Source: Tachypleus tridentatus
Lineage: Eukaryota; Arthropoda; Merostomata; Xiphosura; Limulidae
Assembly: GCF_004210375.1 (NCBI RefSeq)
Contig: NW_027467782.1
Location: 25,585,276 to 25,649,275, forward strand
Direction: 5' to 3'
DNA length: 64,000 bases
Shown one piece after another: positions 36,001 through 47,382 of this stretch (its first letter is position 1; each line of letters begins with the position of its first letter). A program made the translations under genes and the position numbers. The notes below the pieces were generated by a model, which worked only from the letters and a program-made list of their open reading frames with translations, did not search any database and was not told the DNA's origin.

Positions 36001-39000
36001 TAAATTAAAAGTATCATCTTCAAACTATAATACATCGAACAAGATTTATTAAATCTTATTAATACAGATATCAAAGTGTGTTTTTATATTGGTTTAATGT
36101 GTGTTTGCTCTTGTATTACAAGGAATTATTTGGTTTATTGTCTGGTGATGTTGGATTCTCTGTTTAGTATTTAAATGTTACCTGAAGAATATTTATTTGA
36201 GTTGCAGTGTTAAATTTAAAACGTGACATTCTATTTTTTTTGTGTTACATGAATGTTGTTTTGAGTTTCGGGCTTGTTTCTCTGACGTAAAATACGTGGA
36301 AGTTGCCATAAAGTATTTTATAAATGACATTAGTATTGTATTTGCTTTATTTTTCACAAGAATTTAAGTATTTTGTTTATTGCATTTGGGGTTATTGACT
36401 GGGTGAGTATCGTGCTGTTGACTGAGGTTTCTCTATATCACCGTATCTCAAATCTCCTTCCTAATCGCTTTATAACCTAAAAACGTCGAATTATATATGA
36501 GTTCTGTGATAAAAAGTTTTAAATTACCCATTGTAGAATGTCTGCAAAATTTATTAGCTTCAAGTGGGTTCCTCAGAAATATAAATGCATGAAATAGATT
36601 ATGACAACAATGTTAAAACTACTCACAATGAATTATTACATTAGAGATAACATGAAATCAGTTTTTCTTAATTTTCATGAGAGGAAGTGTCGATGTTGAA
36701 GTGTGGTATGAATAAGTATTGGTAAACATATCGACATATAATTACTATAAATGTTACCATCAATACTACACATTTTAAAGATAAACCTCACGACCCTTTG
36801 TTCGTCCATATACTGATCCATCTAATCAGGACTCCAGTAATGGGTGATATTGCCCAACTCCAAGGTGCAGATGTTGATATTGACAGCTATAATATACTCT
36901 TGGAAGATGCATCACATTCCATTAGTTGATGCTGAAGATGCCCTGAAATAACTCAGTGATATTATCGGTACTCCTGTAATAAACATACAGTATTAGTCAG
37001 AGGCTGCCACTGATGTTCATAGCAATAATACTTTATAGTTTATAGGGATTAGTAAGCCATACCAAAACAGTTTTGAATATGTAACCTGGCATATAATGTG
37101 ACTTAATCTGATATAAAGTTACGGCAGAACAGAATTTATCAGAACAACTTCATGACATAGCTTAACATTTCGTAAATGGTGTAATGTAACCGAAAATTGG
37201 TTGCTTTTGGGAAAGGTATGTAACAGACCTTTTCAACGTAAATTTTTATATGCTCAAATCATGAAAATATATTCAAATGAGAATTTAAAATATTGGAAAC
37301 AAAGATATTCATTGTACTTAAGAGCATCGAAAAATAATTTTGGTTTGCCAGAACAATTCGGAAAAAGACCTGCAAAAAGTCGTACGAACACAAATGTCAG
37401 AGATAAAAAACCGCTGAAGTGTCCCAGGCGACGGTACGTAAAAAAATATCCCAGTTTTCTAACCGCTGAGTAATTAGATAGATATGCACACACAGATGTA
37501 CCAGTCACGTGACTGATGTAGTAATTATAGATTTCTATGTGACCAAAGACAAGATGGATTATGGAAAACCTGTAGAGAGAAGTAATGAGGCTCCAAAGTT
37601 ATTTTGATATAATGAACTCAACTTATGAATGTTGAATCAAAATCTTATGAACTGTAAAGATACAAATCATATCTACGAAGTTTTTAAGAACGTATTTTGA
37701 ATAAACAATACTTTAAATTTACAGTGAAAGGTGTTATATCGCAATATTATTTATCTTGATAAATCCACAAAATATTAAGTATTTGCTTTTATTTTAACTT
37801 CATATGAAAAATTTTCTCGGAATGCATATCACGCATTTTCTGCATTACACGGATATTATTTGATATTTTGTTGTTTGCAAGACACAATCATATACTGATA
37901 CATTTTACCAACGTAATATTCCCAAAAGAACCTGTATTTTCATACCTGATATTAACATAAACAGTGACAACGGTTTCACGTTTAACTGTGACAAATAAGA
38001 ATTTTGCAAGGGAAACACCAACGGAAATCTAATGTATCAATAAAAAAAAGATCGTGTGTAATTTTATAAATTTCCAAGTTTGTGTGATTGGTTTCATAAG
38101 TGAACTCCATTATGAAGTACATAAAGAAACAAAAGTCTACTGTTAAGAAACTGTTTTGAAGCACGACACGTTTTATTTTTCTCACGAAAAGTAACATTTA
38201 TGTTGTTATTTTACAGAGTGAGTCATAATTAATATTATAACTAGTGCGTCGTGCTCATTGTGAAAAAACCTTAAAATTCCAACGGTGACACAAAAGGTGC
38301 TTACAAAAATATTAACTCTCTGTTGTTTTCCCCAGTGTATGTTCCAGCCGAGAATCTCAACTGTACTCGAGGATACCAAAGAGATGTTTACAGGTGTTGT
38401 AAGTATATATGATACTCAATTACTTTAAACTGTTCACATTAAACACAAATAGATGAAAGACTTTTAAAAATATGGAATTTTGGTTAAACAAATACGTTTT
38501 TTGATACTAAAGACGTTGTTAGAACGATAAAAATTAACACTGGGTAAATAAATGTTTAGCTATGTACTTTTAACGCTTTTAGATCCATGTCCTCCTGGTC
38601 ACTATGACAATGGATTCCAAACTCACTGCCTGCCGTGTCCAGGAGGAACTTACATGACATCATTTGCTGCTGACGCCTGTATACCTTGTCCTGGAGATAA
38701 AATTACTGATGAAGAAGGAGCTGATAATAAAGATCTTTGTAGAAGTAATGGAACAAAAGGGTTTTAAAGTTTTCTTTTATTGTTTCCTTAACATTTTAAA
38801 GATGTTTATTTTTGTTCAGGCAGATTGTTATAATACGATACTTCTTCATAACTTTCATGGTTTTTAATGCATTAAAAAGCTTTGCTTTTACTGAGAAATC
38901 ATACTACTCTTTTTAAAGATGAGCTCAAACATTTACGACAAATAGTATTGAATAGCTGTCTTACCTCCAGTGTATCATTTCAAAATTAGGAACGGCTAGC

Positions 39001-42000
39001 GCTGAAAGCCCTCGTTCAGCTATCCGCGAAATTGAAAAACAAATATTACGGTGTCTCGATAGCACATCTGTGTGCGTCACATTATTACTAAAAAGACGTA
39101 AAGATATTTAACTAAAACAGTGTATGTCCCAAAACATAATTTATATCTATGTTTAATATGTTTATTTTGTGTACATAATGTCGTTTTTGTAATAAAAGAA
39201 AGTAATTTGTCCAAATACAAAACAAATGTCTTAATATAAGATTATAATAACATTGGATTATCAAAACGTTAGCACCGTCTCGTAAGTTCTGAACAAAACT
39301 ATTAGAAAGAATTGTTACAAAGTAAGCGAAAAACTTCATGAGCATTGACGTACGACGTTCAGTGTTTGTGGTCAAAATGGTATCGTTCTTTATCTGGGAA
39401 ATTTACAGTAAAGACAAATTTGTAAAAATTACAATTGTTAATAGTGTTATAAAAACGCAGAAACTACCATTCAGTGGATACGATTCGATAGCAAAATATA
39501 ATTGTGTACCATAATAAGTGAAGAAGCTAATTATAAAACTTAATTCAGTAAATGAATAGCGATTAAACAAACTGGCTTTATTAAGTAGTCAATGGAAAGA
39601 CGGTTTGTTTAATTTGTGTTATATATTCTTACAAGTTAAGTGAATCGAAGTTGATTTTACTCACTGTGTTATACTGAGTTGTATAATATGTACATTATCG
39701 TAAAGAAAATGTCTAGATTTTTCTTATATAGTCTGATCACGTGTGTTTGGAATGGAAAGTCAGTAGGTTTCGTGATATATCGTCTCACAATGTAAATATG
39801 TTGGAAAACCTAATTGATTTCCCGTTATATAACTATATAGTTGTTGTTATTACACAACTGTACTATTTGTCTACTAGTAAGGAGCTCAAATAATACAACA
39901 GGCGTCATTTTTCTTTGCTAATTATCTGTTTAATGTGTAAAGATAAAATGTATATATACAGTTGTCAAATTGTAAAGGTTGTTATCAATGTTTAATATGA
40001 AAATATATTATACATGTAAGAAATATCATATTTATTTAATTGAAATTTTTAATATGTTAAATCAAGTTTATATTTGAGTTTAAAGAATTATACACTTCCC
40101 TATTATTATGAAGTTACATTTGAAGTATTCTTTCTGTTTTATGTAATCGATACAATGTGTAAAACTGTTTTAAAACAACTCTCTCTCTTAAGATCCAACT
40201 GATATGGTTCTCAAGGTTACTTTCCCCTGGGCGACCAAACCTACAGTTGTAAGGTATCCTTGGTGGATGGAAGAGCTGACACTAATTTCGATTTGTCTTA
40301 TTGCTCTGTGGTAAGTTACAAGTTATCTTCCAGTTCTTGCTAATTAAAGTATGTGGAACAGGGGTGAGAGAGCATCTGACCTCAATACCCAATTATCTTT
40401 TAATTGAATAGTATGGTTGGATATTTGAAAATGTCAAGTGTTTTCAGTGCCCCTTTGGTAGTTAATTTGTGAAAACACAAATGTGAACCTTGTAAAGCTG
40501 AATATGTTTAATTAACCTTACAAATGAGGTCAAAATAACTTTTCAATTGTAGTTAACATTTCTACATGGTGGTTTATCAAGTGTTTTTGTAGATCTGTTT
40601 GCTAACGATAAAACCAACAAAAAAGACAACTATTTAGAGTTAATCTTTAATAGTATTGTTTATATAGAAAACTGAAAGAAAAAAATCGCGTTTTTATTTC
40701 TCATTTATTTTTTATTTATTATTATTTAGTGTTCTTTGTTGTTTCTGCAATGTGAATAAAAAAGCCCGGGGCAAATGGAAAGCTCTAAAAAACCGCATCC
40801 TCGGGTCTTGTGGTGTTTTTGCCTACACGAAGCTAGAAGACCAGGAGCTTGTAACTAAAAAGATCACCCCCCAGTGAATTAGACATTTTGGAAGCTGTTT
40901 CAATGATCCCTGAGTGTGAGAAGGCCCCAACAAATAAGTTCAATAAAAGAGAAACTAATGTGGTATTAAAGGAAAATCAAACAGAACCAACCATATTGCA
41001 GACAATAAATGAAAATCACTCAGTAGAAAAGAAACCAGAAAGAGCAGAAAACGTGAGCAAGCCTGCTTCAAGTCCTGATAAAACTGAATTAAAGACACGC
41101 GTTGAGACAATCGTGAATGATGAGAAACCTGAAGAGACATTAAAATCTGATTCACTGACAACGGTTCGTATACGTTTAAAATTCTTTTACTTTATAGTAC
41201 TCAGTATTATACAGCACAAGTATATAACCATTAATAAATAGGATGCGCTCTTAATATTAAACTTTCACTTCGTACAAGTTAATTTATACCTACATATATA
41301 TATATATTGCAAGAAGCAACTGAAATATAATGGAATTAATAGCACATTATTAATGTTAATGCAAAATTACTGTTATAAAATAATTACAACCATTCTGATA
41401 CTTAATTTATGTGAATATCTGTATCTGGTTCAAAATTGAATTAATTTCTCATTCATATTACGTTTATGATTTATATTTGGTAGAGTTAAAACATTTCACT
41501 TTAATGTAATGTATACTGTGTCAAACTGTGTGATCAATATGATATGCTTGCTTACAATGAGTGTTGTTAAGACATCCACAACTACAGAAAAACATGCGTT
41601 CAGAGTCATTTGAATACATGTAATTCTTCTTCCAAAAGAGACCTATACATGTTCGATACTATTGAGGTTTGATAAGTCTGTACCCTAGTTAAACTGGTCA
41701 ATTACCTCTTCTTCAATATTATTACATGTGGCAAGACAATTATCATCCATTTAGCTAAAGCCAGAACCAAACATTACAATATATGATAATGTAAGAGGTA
41801 CTTCCATTGCTATTATGACATCTGGAAAACATAAAGGTCTGATTGTCGGTTCATGATTTTCATTACCACACATACTTCCACTACTGATATTAAAGTGAGT
41901 TATTTTGTGTCTTACTATAACTAAAATTTACCTTTCGTTGTTAATATTACCAAACTTTATGAGTTTTAACCGTACATACACTGAAATGACGTTCTGTTGA

Positions 42001-43176
42001 AGCTGCGAACATCTGATTCTGTTTTTAACAGTTATCACATAATTGCTGCGAATCGTTAGATCACGGTAACTTCTTAAAATGTGGATTTTATTATTCTTAG
42101 TTTAGTACCAGTGTATTTGTACCATTTTGTAACAAGTGATTCCACCATATCTTGTTAATAACACCTTGATACATTTTACAACAGTTTGTTTTTTATCGTC
42201 AGCCAAATTTCACTGGTCTGACAGACATTTAGTGAAATATCCAATTGTCTTCTTTTGGACTAAGTTTATTGAATATTTTAAAGTACTATAAACTGCGTGA
42301 TTTACTTCAGTGTTACAACTATGATAAGACAGTTTGAAAACTCTTTCTCTTTATAGTCATTTGTAGTTCAGATTACATAACTTTTCATGTTTAATTTATA
42401 TAACAATGAAATGAGGAGAACAACTAACATTTATTTATAACAGTAGTTTTATCTTGTTTTAACAAGTTAGTATTTGTGAACTTACAAAACATAAATGTTA
42501 AACATTATTTAAAGCTCTTGTTTGCTCTATATTACCTTCCTCACTATTTGGGACAATGCTTGAGATATATTTCGAGTTTCGAGAAAACGTTTATCAGATA
42601 TCTTAACCCAATTTCATAACATACAATTTTCATATAAACACTTATTTGGTTTTATTCATATTATAGTAAAATGATTGTTACATAAAGAATAAATTATATA
42701 TTTTAAAAAATGTTTATTAACTGATTATTGTTATTAAAACAGTTTTTTTTTTTCCGATTGATGAGTGTTCCCTCACTAATTATGATTTACATCTTCAGGC
42801 AGAAACACCAGCTTCAAAAGAAATGAGAGACGTTGATTGGATCCAGAGGGAGCTGTCAAGCAACATCAGGCCTCCCTCAACTAGACTTTTCCATAATGTT
42901 GATGAAATTATTACTGTAAGACTTGGCAGTAAGCCAGAATATCATCAGAGAAACGTTTTTATTGTTATTGAAAATAGTGAAAACCGAAACAAATTTGTTA
43001 TTGGTAGAGCTCCAAAATCAACACCTACGTGTCAATTGAAACGTTGCAAAAGCGAACATAAACTTATTGTACAGAAACCTAAAAAAAGAATAATCAAATT
43101 AAACACGTTGACAGCCCTCACAAGATTGTTTTCACAAGAGATCCGAAACTGGAACCAAAATCCAAAAATTAAATAA
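32732..43176 (+). CDS. single-pass membrane protein: signal peptide, Ig domain, Cys-rich module, TM helix, long tail
   Basis: Six exons (32732-33020, 38336-38398, 38583-38744, 40193-40310, 40730-41163, 42799-43176) join with consistent phases (1,1,1,2,0) and GT/AG ends to about 480 residues. The start at 32732 is chosen because a signal peptide follows at once (MANYTQLFYIFGSFLLVSGF); an in-frame ATG at 32591 would bury it. Order: Ig domain (Cys36, Trp47, DAGIYTC ending at Cys84), Eph-receptor/TNFR-like Cys-rich module, TM helix (LTLISICLIALCVLCCF), basic juxtamembrane segment, then a Glu/Lys/Pro-rich and finally basic tail. I do not know an exact orthologue. The layout suggests a cell-surface receptor or adhesion protein. 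One base too many in a C6 run (40867-40872) breaks the frame in exon 5. AATAAA lies at 43272. Confidence 0.8.
33481..33745 (+). repeat. full-length Thr-tRNA-like SINE
   Basis: The head GCCCGGAATGGCCAAGCGTG has A- and B-box-like segments (TGGCCAAGCGTG; GGGCTCGCATCCC) and an anticodon-like CGT in GACTCGTAATC. The body is well conserved, ending TTTGTGCGAAATTC. It lies in intron 1 of the Ig gene. Confidence 0.9.
34010..34125 (+). repeat. short tRNA-like SINE (GATTTACAACGCTAAA type)
   Basis: GAGGTAAGTCTACGGATTTA, then B-box GGTTCGAATCCC and GCAGATAGCCCGACGTGGC, ending near AAAACACACA. Same family as 34955-35045. Confidence 0.8.
34955..35045 (+). repeat. short tRNA-like SINE (GATTTACAACGCTAAG type)
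   Basis: CAGCGGTAAGTCAATGGATT followed by a B-box-like GTTCGATTGCCC and TAGTCCGATGTGG. Closely related to 34010-34125. Confidence 0.75.
35106..35458. repeat. 353-bp near-perfect inverted repeat (150-bp arms, 51-bp loop)
   Basis: The left arm 35106-35255 starts TAGAAAGTTAAGTTCTTGC. The right arm 35307-35458 is its reverse complement with roughly ten differences, about 93% identity. The loop is 35256-35306. No coding capacity and no clear target duplication. As DNA it is like a foldback element or long-TIR MITE. Transcribed within intron 1 of the Ig gene it would fold into a long double-stranded RNA. Confidence 0.9.
36790..37473 (+). pseudogene. decayed coding-like sequence, unidentified
   Basis: Protein-like text runs on the plus strand in changing frames: RTPVMGDIAQLQGADVDIDS, LSDIIGTPVIN, SKPYQNSFEYVTWHIM, KVTAEQNLSEQLHDIA, then NRPFQRKFLYAQIMKIYSNE and SKNNFGLPEQFGKRPAKSRT (open to 37473). 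The phases do not fit the Ig gene whose intron it occupies, so it is a separate inserted copy of another coding sequence. Several interruptions. No family recognised. Confidence 0.5.
38336..38398 (+). CDS. exon 2: short Cys-rich linker
   Basis: 63 bases, phase 1-1, acceptor TTGTTTTCCCCAG, donor GTAAGTATAT. It reads VYVPAENLNCTRGYQRDVY then RC, supplying the first cysteines of the Cys-rich module. An N-glycosylation site (NCT) is present. Confidence 0.75.
38583..38744 (+). CDS. exon 3: Eph-receptor/TNFR-like Cys-rich module
   Basis: 162 bases, phase 1-1. It encodes PCPPGHYDNGFQTHCLPCPG then GTYMTSFAADACIPCPGDK and ITDEEGADNKDLCR. The spacing CxPCPPGxY...C.PCPGGTY...C.PCP is that of ephrin-receptor-like (GCC2/GCC3) repeats. 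Acceptor TTAACGCTTTTAG; donor GTAATG is weak. Confidence 0.85.
38965..39040 (+). repeat. 3' fragment of the Thr-type SINE
   Basis: AAATTAGGAACGGCTAGCGC and GCTATCCGCGAAATTG match the last quarter of the family. It lies in an intron of the Ig gene. Confidence 0.6.
40193..40310 (+). CDS. exon 4: stalk and most of the transmembrane helix
   Basis: Acceptor CTCTCTCTTAAG, donor GTAAGTTA. Reads NPTDMVLKVTFPWATKPTVV, RYPWWMEE, then LTLISICLIAL, which continues into exon 5 as CVLCCFCNV. It ends in phase 2. Confidence 0.8.
40730..41163 (+). CDS. exon 5: end of TM helix and first part of cytoplasmic tail
   Basis: Starts after TATTATTTAG. Reads CVLCCFCNVNKKARGKWKAL then YTKLEDQELVTKKITP. The frame then needs one C fewer in the six-C run to continue as SELDILEAVSMIPE, NKFNKRETNVVLKENQTEPT and on to KSDSLTT. 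As given, TGA follows at once. The donor GTTCGT after ACAACG is weak but gives the phase 0 that exon 6 needs. Confidence 0.7.
41164..42798. other. intron 5 of the Ig gene, AT-rich
   Basis: No repeat or RNA gene recognised apart from a short TA-dinucleotide run at about 41295-41309. Confidence 0.5.
42799..43176 (+). CDS. exon 6: basic C-terminal tail and stop
   Basis: Acceptor TTTACATCTTCAG. Open from AETPASKEMRDVDWIQRELS to a TAA at 43174-43176 after NWNQNPKIK. It contains a basic stretch (QKPKKRIIKL). No known domain recognised in the tail. Confidence 0.75.
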   Translation, partial: AETPASKEMRDVDWIQRELSSNIRPPSTRLFHNVDEIITVRLGSKPEYHQRNVFIVIENSENRNKFVIGRAPKSTPTCQLKRCKSEHKLIVQKPKKRIIKLNTLTALTRLFSQEIRNWNQNPKIK

Positions 43177-43177
43177 C

Positions 43178-44510
43178 CCATGAGTTGCATACAAGCATAC
43201 CATATTAAAAAGAATTACTTTACCTTATCTCATAAGTTACTATTTTTTACATTTTACTCACTGATATAAATAATAAATAAAACATACTCATGAAAAACAA
43301 AAAATATGATATTCGCCTGGGTCTTCTCTTTTTTGCTGTCAACTGTCATGAAACTTAAGCTCACTTTTTGATGTACTAAAGGTATTGATACAATCAATAA
43401 TGCTTTAATGTAATTAAATGATACATCTGGGAACGGAGAATAATAATACACAGAAAACACTGTCCTATAAATGTGATAATTTTCTGGCTTTTTAACTATG
43501 TGATAATTTCCTTAAAGAAATTAAGCTAAGCTCTCCCAATGTAATTAGTAATTTCCATCAGAAGAAATTTGAAACCAAATGATAAAATAGACAAAGCTGC
43601 ATAAGGAAAACAACAAACCAGATCGCTTGATACTTTAGTTTTCTATTGGGTATAAATAATATAGTGTAAAACACTAAAGATAACTATTAGCATTTGTGAA
43701 AGATGGAATTGCAGGACGTTGGTCTGATTACCTAGTTAATGGTTTGCAGACGAATAACAAATAGAACTTTATCACTGTGTTAAATTTTGTGTTAATTGAA
43801 CAAGAAACGTGGAGACGTATAAGAAACAGACACATACAGACATTTATTTATATAGATTCAATGACAGTGAACATTTTAAAAATTCAACTAAAGCCCAGTA
43901 AAGTATGGCTGAAAACTCAATTGTCGAAAACAATAGGTCGTAATGAAACTCCTTCTTTACAAATATTAGGTAAAATTCAAATTGTGCTTATAATTAAGAA
44001 TGTCATCTTTATTAATTTCAATGAATATATTGGCAGTTTTGTTCACTTTTATTAATAGCGTTACTATGCAGTTCCTCTGCCTTTACTTTTAACGAAAGTT
44101 AAATGTTTATAAAAATTGGATAGCTCACACATCTATCTTGTTTGATATATTAGAATAAATACTGTATTTCTTTTCATGTTAAAAACTGCTGAATTTATAA
44201 CGACTTATATCCGTACATTAATTTAACTTGAAAACTAAGTCGACCACAGATATAAAACAATAAATGTGTATTCGTAACATTTTTTTTTTTAAAGATTCGA
44301 TGGTCTGAAAAGGACCTTTAATTGTAACTCAGTAACTAGGAAAAATCATTATCACCTTGTACAGATCCTCTTGGACCTGTAAAACAGAAAAAGAACATTT
44401 TATATTTGAACGATTTTAGGCCCTGTTTATACACCCCCCTTTCAGCTTGTAAGTCCCATTTTACTTTTAAAAGATGCTGTCATATAGTAATCATAAGGTG
44501 ACGTGTTATA
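43178..44510. other. 3' flank of the Ig gene, nothing recognised
   Basis: Contains the likely polyadenylation signal (AATAAA at 43272) and AT-rich sequence. An ORF of 92 codons at 43777-44055 has no recognisable feature. Confidence 0.4.
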
Positions 44511-44515
44511 CTTAC

Positions 44516-44693
44516 CGTCAAAATCATGGACCGCTTAGTGATAAATTTCATAGCTTCCTTTATTAGTGTCAAAATCTAATGTTTGTAAAATATCTGTAAC
44601 ATCCCTAAACTGAAGAACATACAAATCATTTGGTTCTATGAACGTAAATTTTACAGCCGTCATTTTTCCACACCAATGATTCTCTGATAATCA
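44516..44693 (-). pseudogene. exon-like segment, unidentified (FTFIEPNDLYVLQFRDV)
   Basis: On the minus strand it starts after AATGATTATCAG and ends at GTAAGTATA. It reads NHWCGKMTAVKFTFIEPNDL, YVLQFRDVTDILQTLDFDTN, KGSYEIYH, a TAA, then AVHDFD. Composition and splice signals look like a true exon. The single stop makes it a probable relic. I do not recognise the protein. Confidence 0.5.
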
Positions 44694-44897
44694 TTGTTTT
44701 TATTGGTTTTTCAAGATTTTGAAATAATATCTGTATTGATAAGACCTGAGATGGTATAGTTTGACTTTTATCTATAATTTATACCTCTTATATCAGCCCA
44801 CCGATTTGAAAAATGCACAGGGTGACACGAAACAGTTTTTTCAGGAAGATGTAGATAACACACTATCTATCCTCTGGTGTCACTTCATAGAACTTAC

Positions 44898-44994
44898 ATT
44901 CACTATCAAATTCTTCTTCTTCATCTGAATTCGGTCCATGTTTTGGACCAGAGAGAGACAGATTTAGTGAAGACCTCTTCCTCCTTCTCTGGAA
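44898..44994 (-). CDS. exon-like segment, unidentified (acidic, GPNSDEEEEFDSE)
   Basis: Bounded on the minus strand by AAAATAACAG and GTAAGTTC, it reads FQRRRKRSSLNLSLSGPKHG then PNSDEEEEFDSE, phase 0 to 1. The mix of basic, Ser-rich and acidic runs is typical of nuclear or phosphorylated regulatory segments. It lies upstream of 44516-44693 on the same strand, but direct joining would give a stop at the junction, so at least one exon would be missing. Confidence 0.4.
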
Positions 44995-45319
44995 CTGTTA
45001 TTTTATCTGCACTGCTTCTAAATCTTGAGTAATTAATTAGCATTGTTACTTTTTTGTTGTATTACTTACAGTATATTAAATTTCGTCTATTGTCTGCAGT
45101 TTTAATTAACATAACATTTTCATGGAGTAATATTAATTCATATGGTTTTATAGCTTCTCTTTTTTATGATCCAACTGGCAGTCATATACAAACAAACGCA
45201 TAATACTATTTTTTCATACAACACTTTTAAAATAGAGCTACGTTTGTATCTATGACTCTTTTAGCCTAGCACTGTACTGAATTTTAAGTTTTGTATTTGT
45301 GACGTTCAGAGTGGAAAGG

Positions 45320-46000
45320 TACTTAGGGCTAAGTTCATCATGTATTATGTAACTCTTTAGTTTGCTTACCAGTTCATTTGTATTGATATGTTTTTATAAT
45401 ATTGAAGCAAGTTATCCAGGGGTCTGTTTAATAGAATTGGCATGTTTCAATAGTTGTGAAGAAATATTTAGTTTGTTGATCGTGGAACTGCAAATGCTTT
45501 TGTTAAAATACAATGCTGTAGTTGCTGTAGTTTGTTGGTGTGTGTTTTTGACATATTTATCCACGTTATACAAACATATTCTTCGGCTGGTTTTATGTAT
45601 GTTCTGTTAAGCTTTAATATGTTTCCTATTGAAACTTCTTGTTTGATCATTCAAATTCCTAATGTAACTCGCTATTTTCCAAATTCTGGTTTTTCTGCTA
45701 TTAATGTGTGCTATCTAGTTTAATTTTGAGTCAAAATAATCCCTAAGAATTTTGCTGATATTGTTACCTGTAAGAGTCATGTCTAGATGTAACTGTAATA
45801 TTAATTTGGTTTCCTTTCTTACAATTTTGTAAATAATATGGCTTGTATTTTGTACGTATTTATTGTAATTCTCCACTTCTGCAGTGAAAATTCTAGATTG
45901 TTTAGTAATGGTGGTTTGTTGTTGTTATTGGTTTGTCGGCACTCTTCCAGCTTTCAAAATCACCTGTCAACTGTGAGAGAAAAGTGTAGTTTGGGTCTTT
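45320..46000 (-). mobile_element. LINE fragment, Jockey-like RT C-terminus, old
   Basis: The minus strand gives NILKLNRTYIKPAEEYVCIT and WINMSKTHTNKLQQLQHC, which parallels IYKTYIRPIIEYTSPAWI of the copy at 51840-53665. The shared end GGTACTTAGGGCTAAGTTCA also matches that copy. Heavily diverged. Confidence 0.65.
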
Positions 46001-46787
46001 GAGAGGCTTTTTGCTGACACGCCCCCTATCAAAACGCTCCTAGTAATACAACTCATACTAATATTATATCTTTGTTAACATGAAGATAACCAAAGAATGT
46101 CGAAATGTTGTTTTCTGCTTTATTAGTAAAGTGTTAATACCCACACCAGCTGTCCTGAAACACGTTTTACTTCAAGTAGGTTTCTCGTCATCACGAATTA
46201 AACCTTCTGATACTGCCTTCTGGTAACAGTTTATGAAACAATGACTCACATGACCTGCTAGACTCCCTGATGTATAAGTTTCGACAAGTTAATGACTTAA
46301 GTGGTTAGAGAAAAGTTTTTTACTTCATTACGTAATAAACAAGGATATGTTTGACTTGATATGAACGTCAGGCAGATTGGTATTAAGGATAAAAAGAAAA
46401 GATACTTTATAAGCGCAAAACACTATTACACAGAATTTCATATCAGTCAATGTTTACAAATACATATATTTGAACATTTTCTAAAGTTTGACACAGGAAG
46501 TTTATATCTACTTTTCAACTTTCAAAATTATAGACAGTAAATGTAAAACTAAATTTCAAGATTAACAAATCTGTAGCAGACAAAGGCAGAAATAAATTGA
46601 TTTTTTAATACATAATTAAACCGAACGTGACATAATTTTAACAGGTAATACAAAAAGCAACTAAAGATATAATATGTAAATGAAGTTCAGAACTGGGATT
46701 ATTTTGATGAAATTAGAATATAATATTAATTAAACTTTAACCTTTGAGATGACCTCATGAGTGTTACTGGAGTTGTTTGTTGATTTG

Positions 46788-46880
46788 TAGTTAAACACAA
46801 AGCTACAAAGTGGGATATCCGCGCTGTGTCCATCAATCTTATATTAAGTGTCCGAAAACATGCTGCTGAGTTACTAGGTG
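46788..46880 (-). repeat. short tRNA-like SINE, diverged
   Basis: Reverse complement ends in AGCTTTGTGTTTAACTAC. Its body is degenerate but ordered as in 50612-50731. Confidence 0.55.
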
Positions 46881-47382
46881 GCTAATTGAAGAAACAGTGA
46901 AAGGAAATCAAGAAGAAATAAAATAAAAATAGTAGAACGAGGCAGAAAATTAAAATATTATAGAAAAAAGTAAAATAGAAATAGTAAATTATATTAATGA
47001 GCAAGAAAAGTCAAATATCGGGAAGAGAAAAGTGTTTCAAAATTAACAGGTTTAATACTAATATTGTGTTACAAGTGTAATTGTAATCATTTTTTGACAG
47101 CTTTTGAAAGTCGAACACGACATAAAATATGTCGGTATGTATGGACATATTTTGGGGTTTGATTCAGCTAGAACAGTTATACTGAAACCATATCTTACAG
47201 TTACAAAGCCACAGTAGTGCTATAACAACAGAACTTTAAAACATTAATTCTAGCAATAAAAATCTGAGGAACGCATATATCTAGTTGTAAAATAAGATGA
47301 ATACTTTAAAAGACGCGTTCAGAAATGGTTCCAGTATTTAATTCCATCTTGATATGTATTGATTTATTCATTCAACTTTCAG

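Noticed and set aside
37227-37433. Extra exon of the Ig-receptor gene (phase 2-2, AG and GT borders)
   Set aside because: Its phase does not fit exon 1 (phase 1), and coding-like text continues upstream beyond the supposed acceptor, so it belongs to a separate decayed sequence.
45362-45723. Plus-strand hydrophobic ORFs as a membrane protein
   Set aside because: They are antisense to a Jockey-like LINE fragment on the minus strand.
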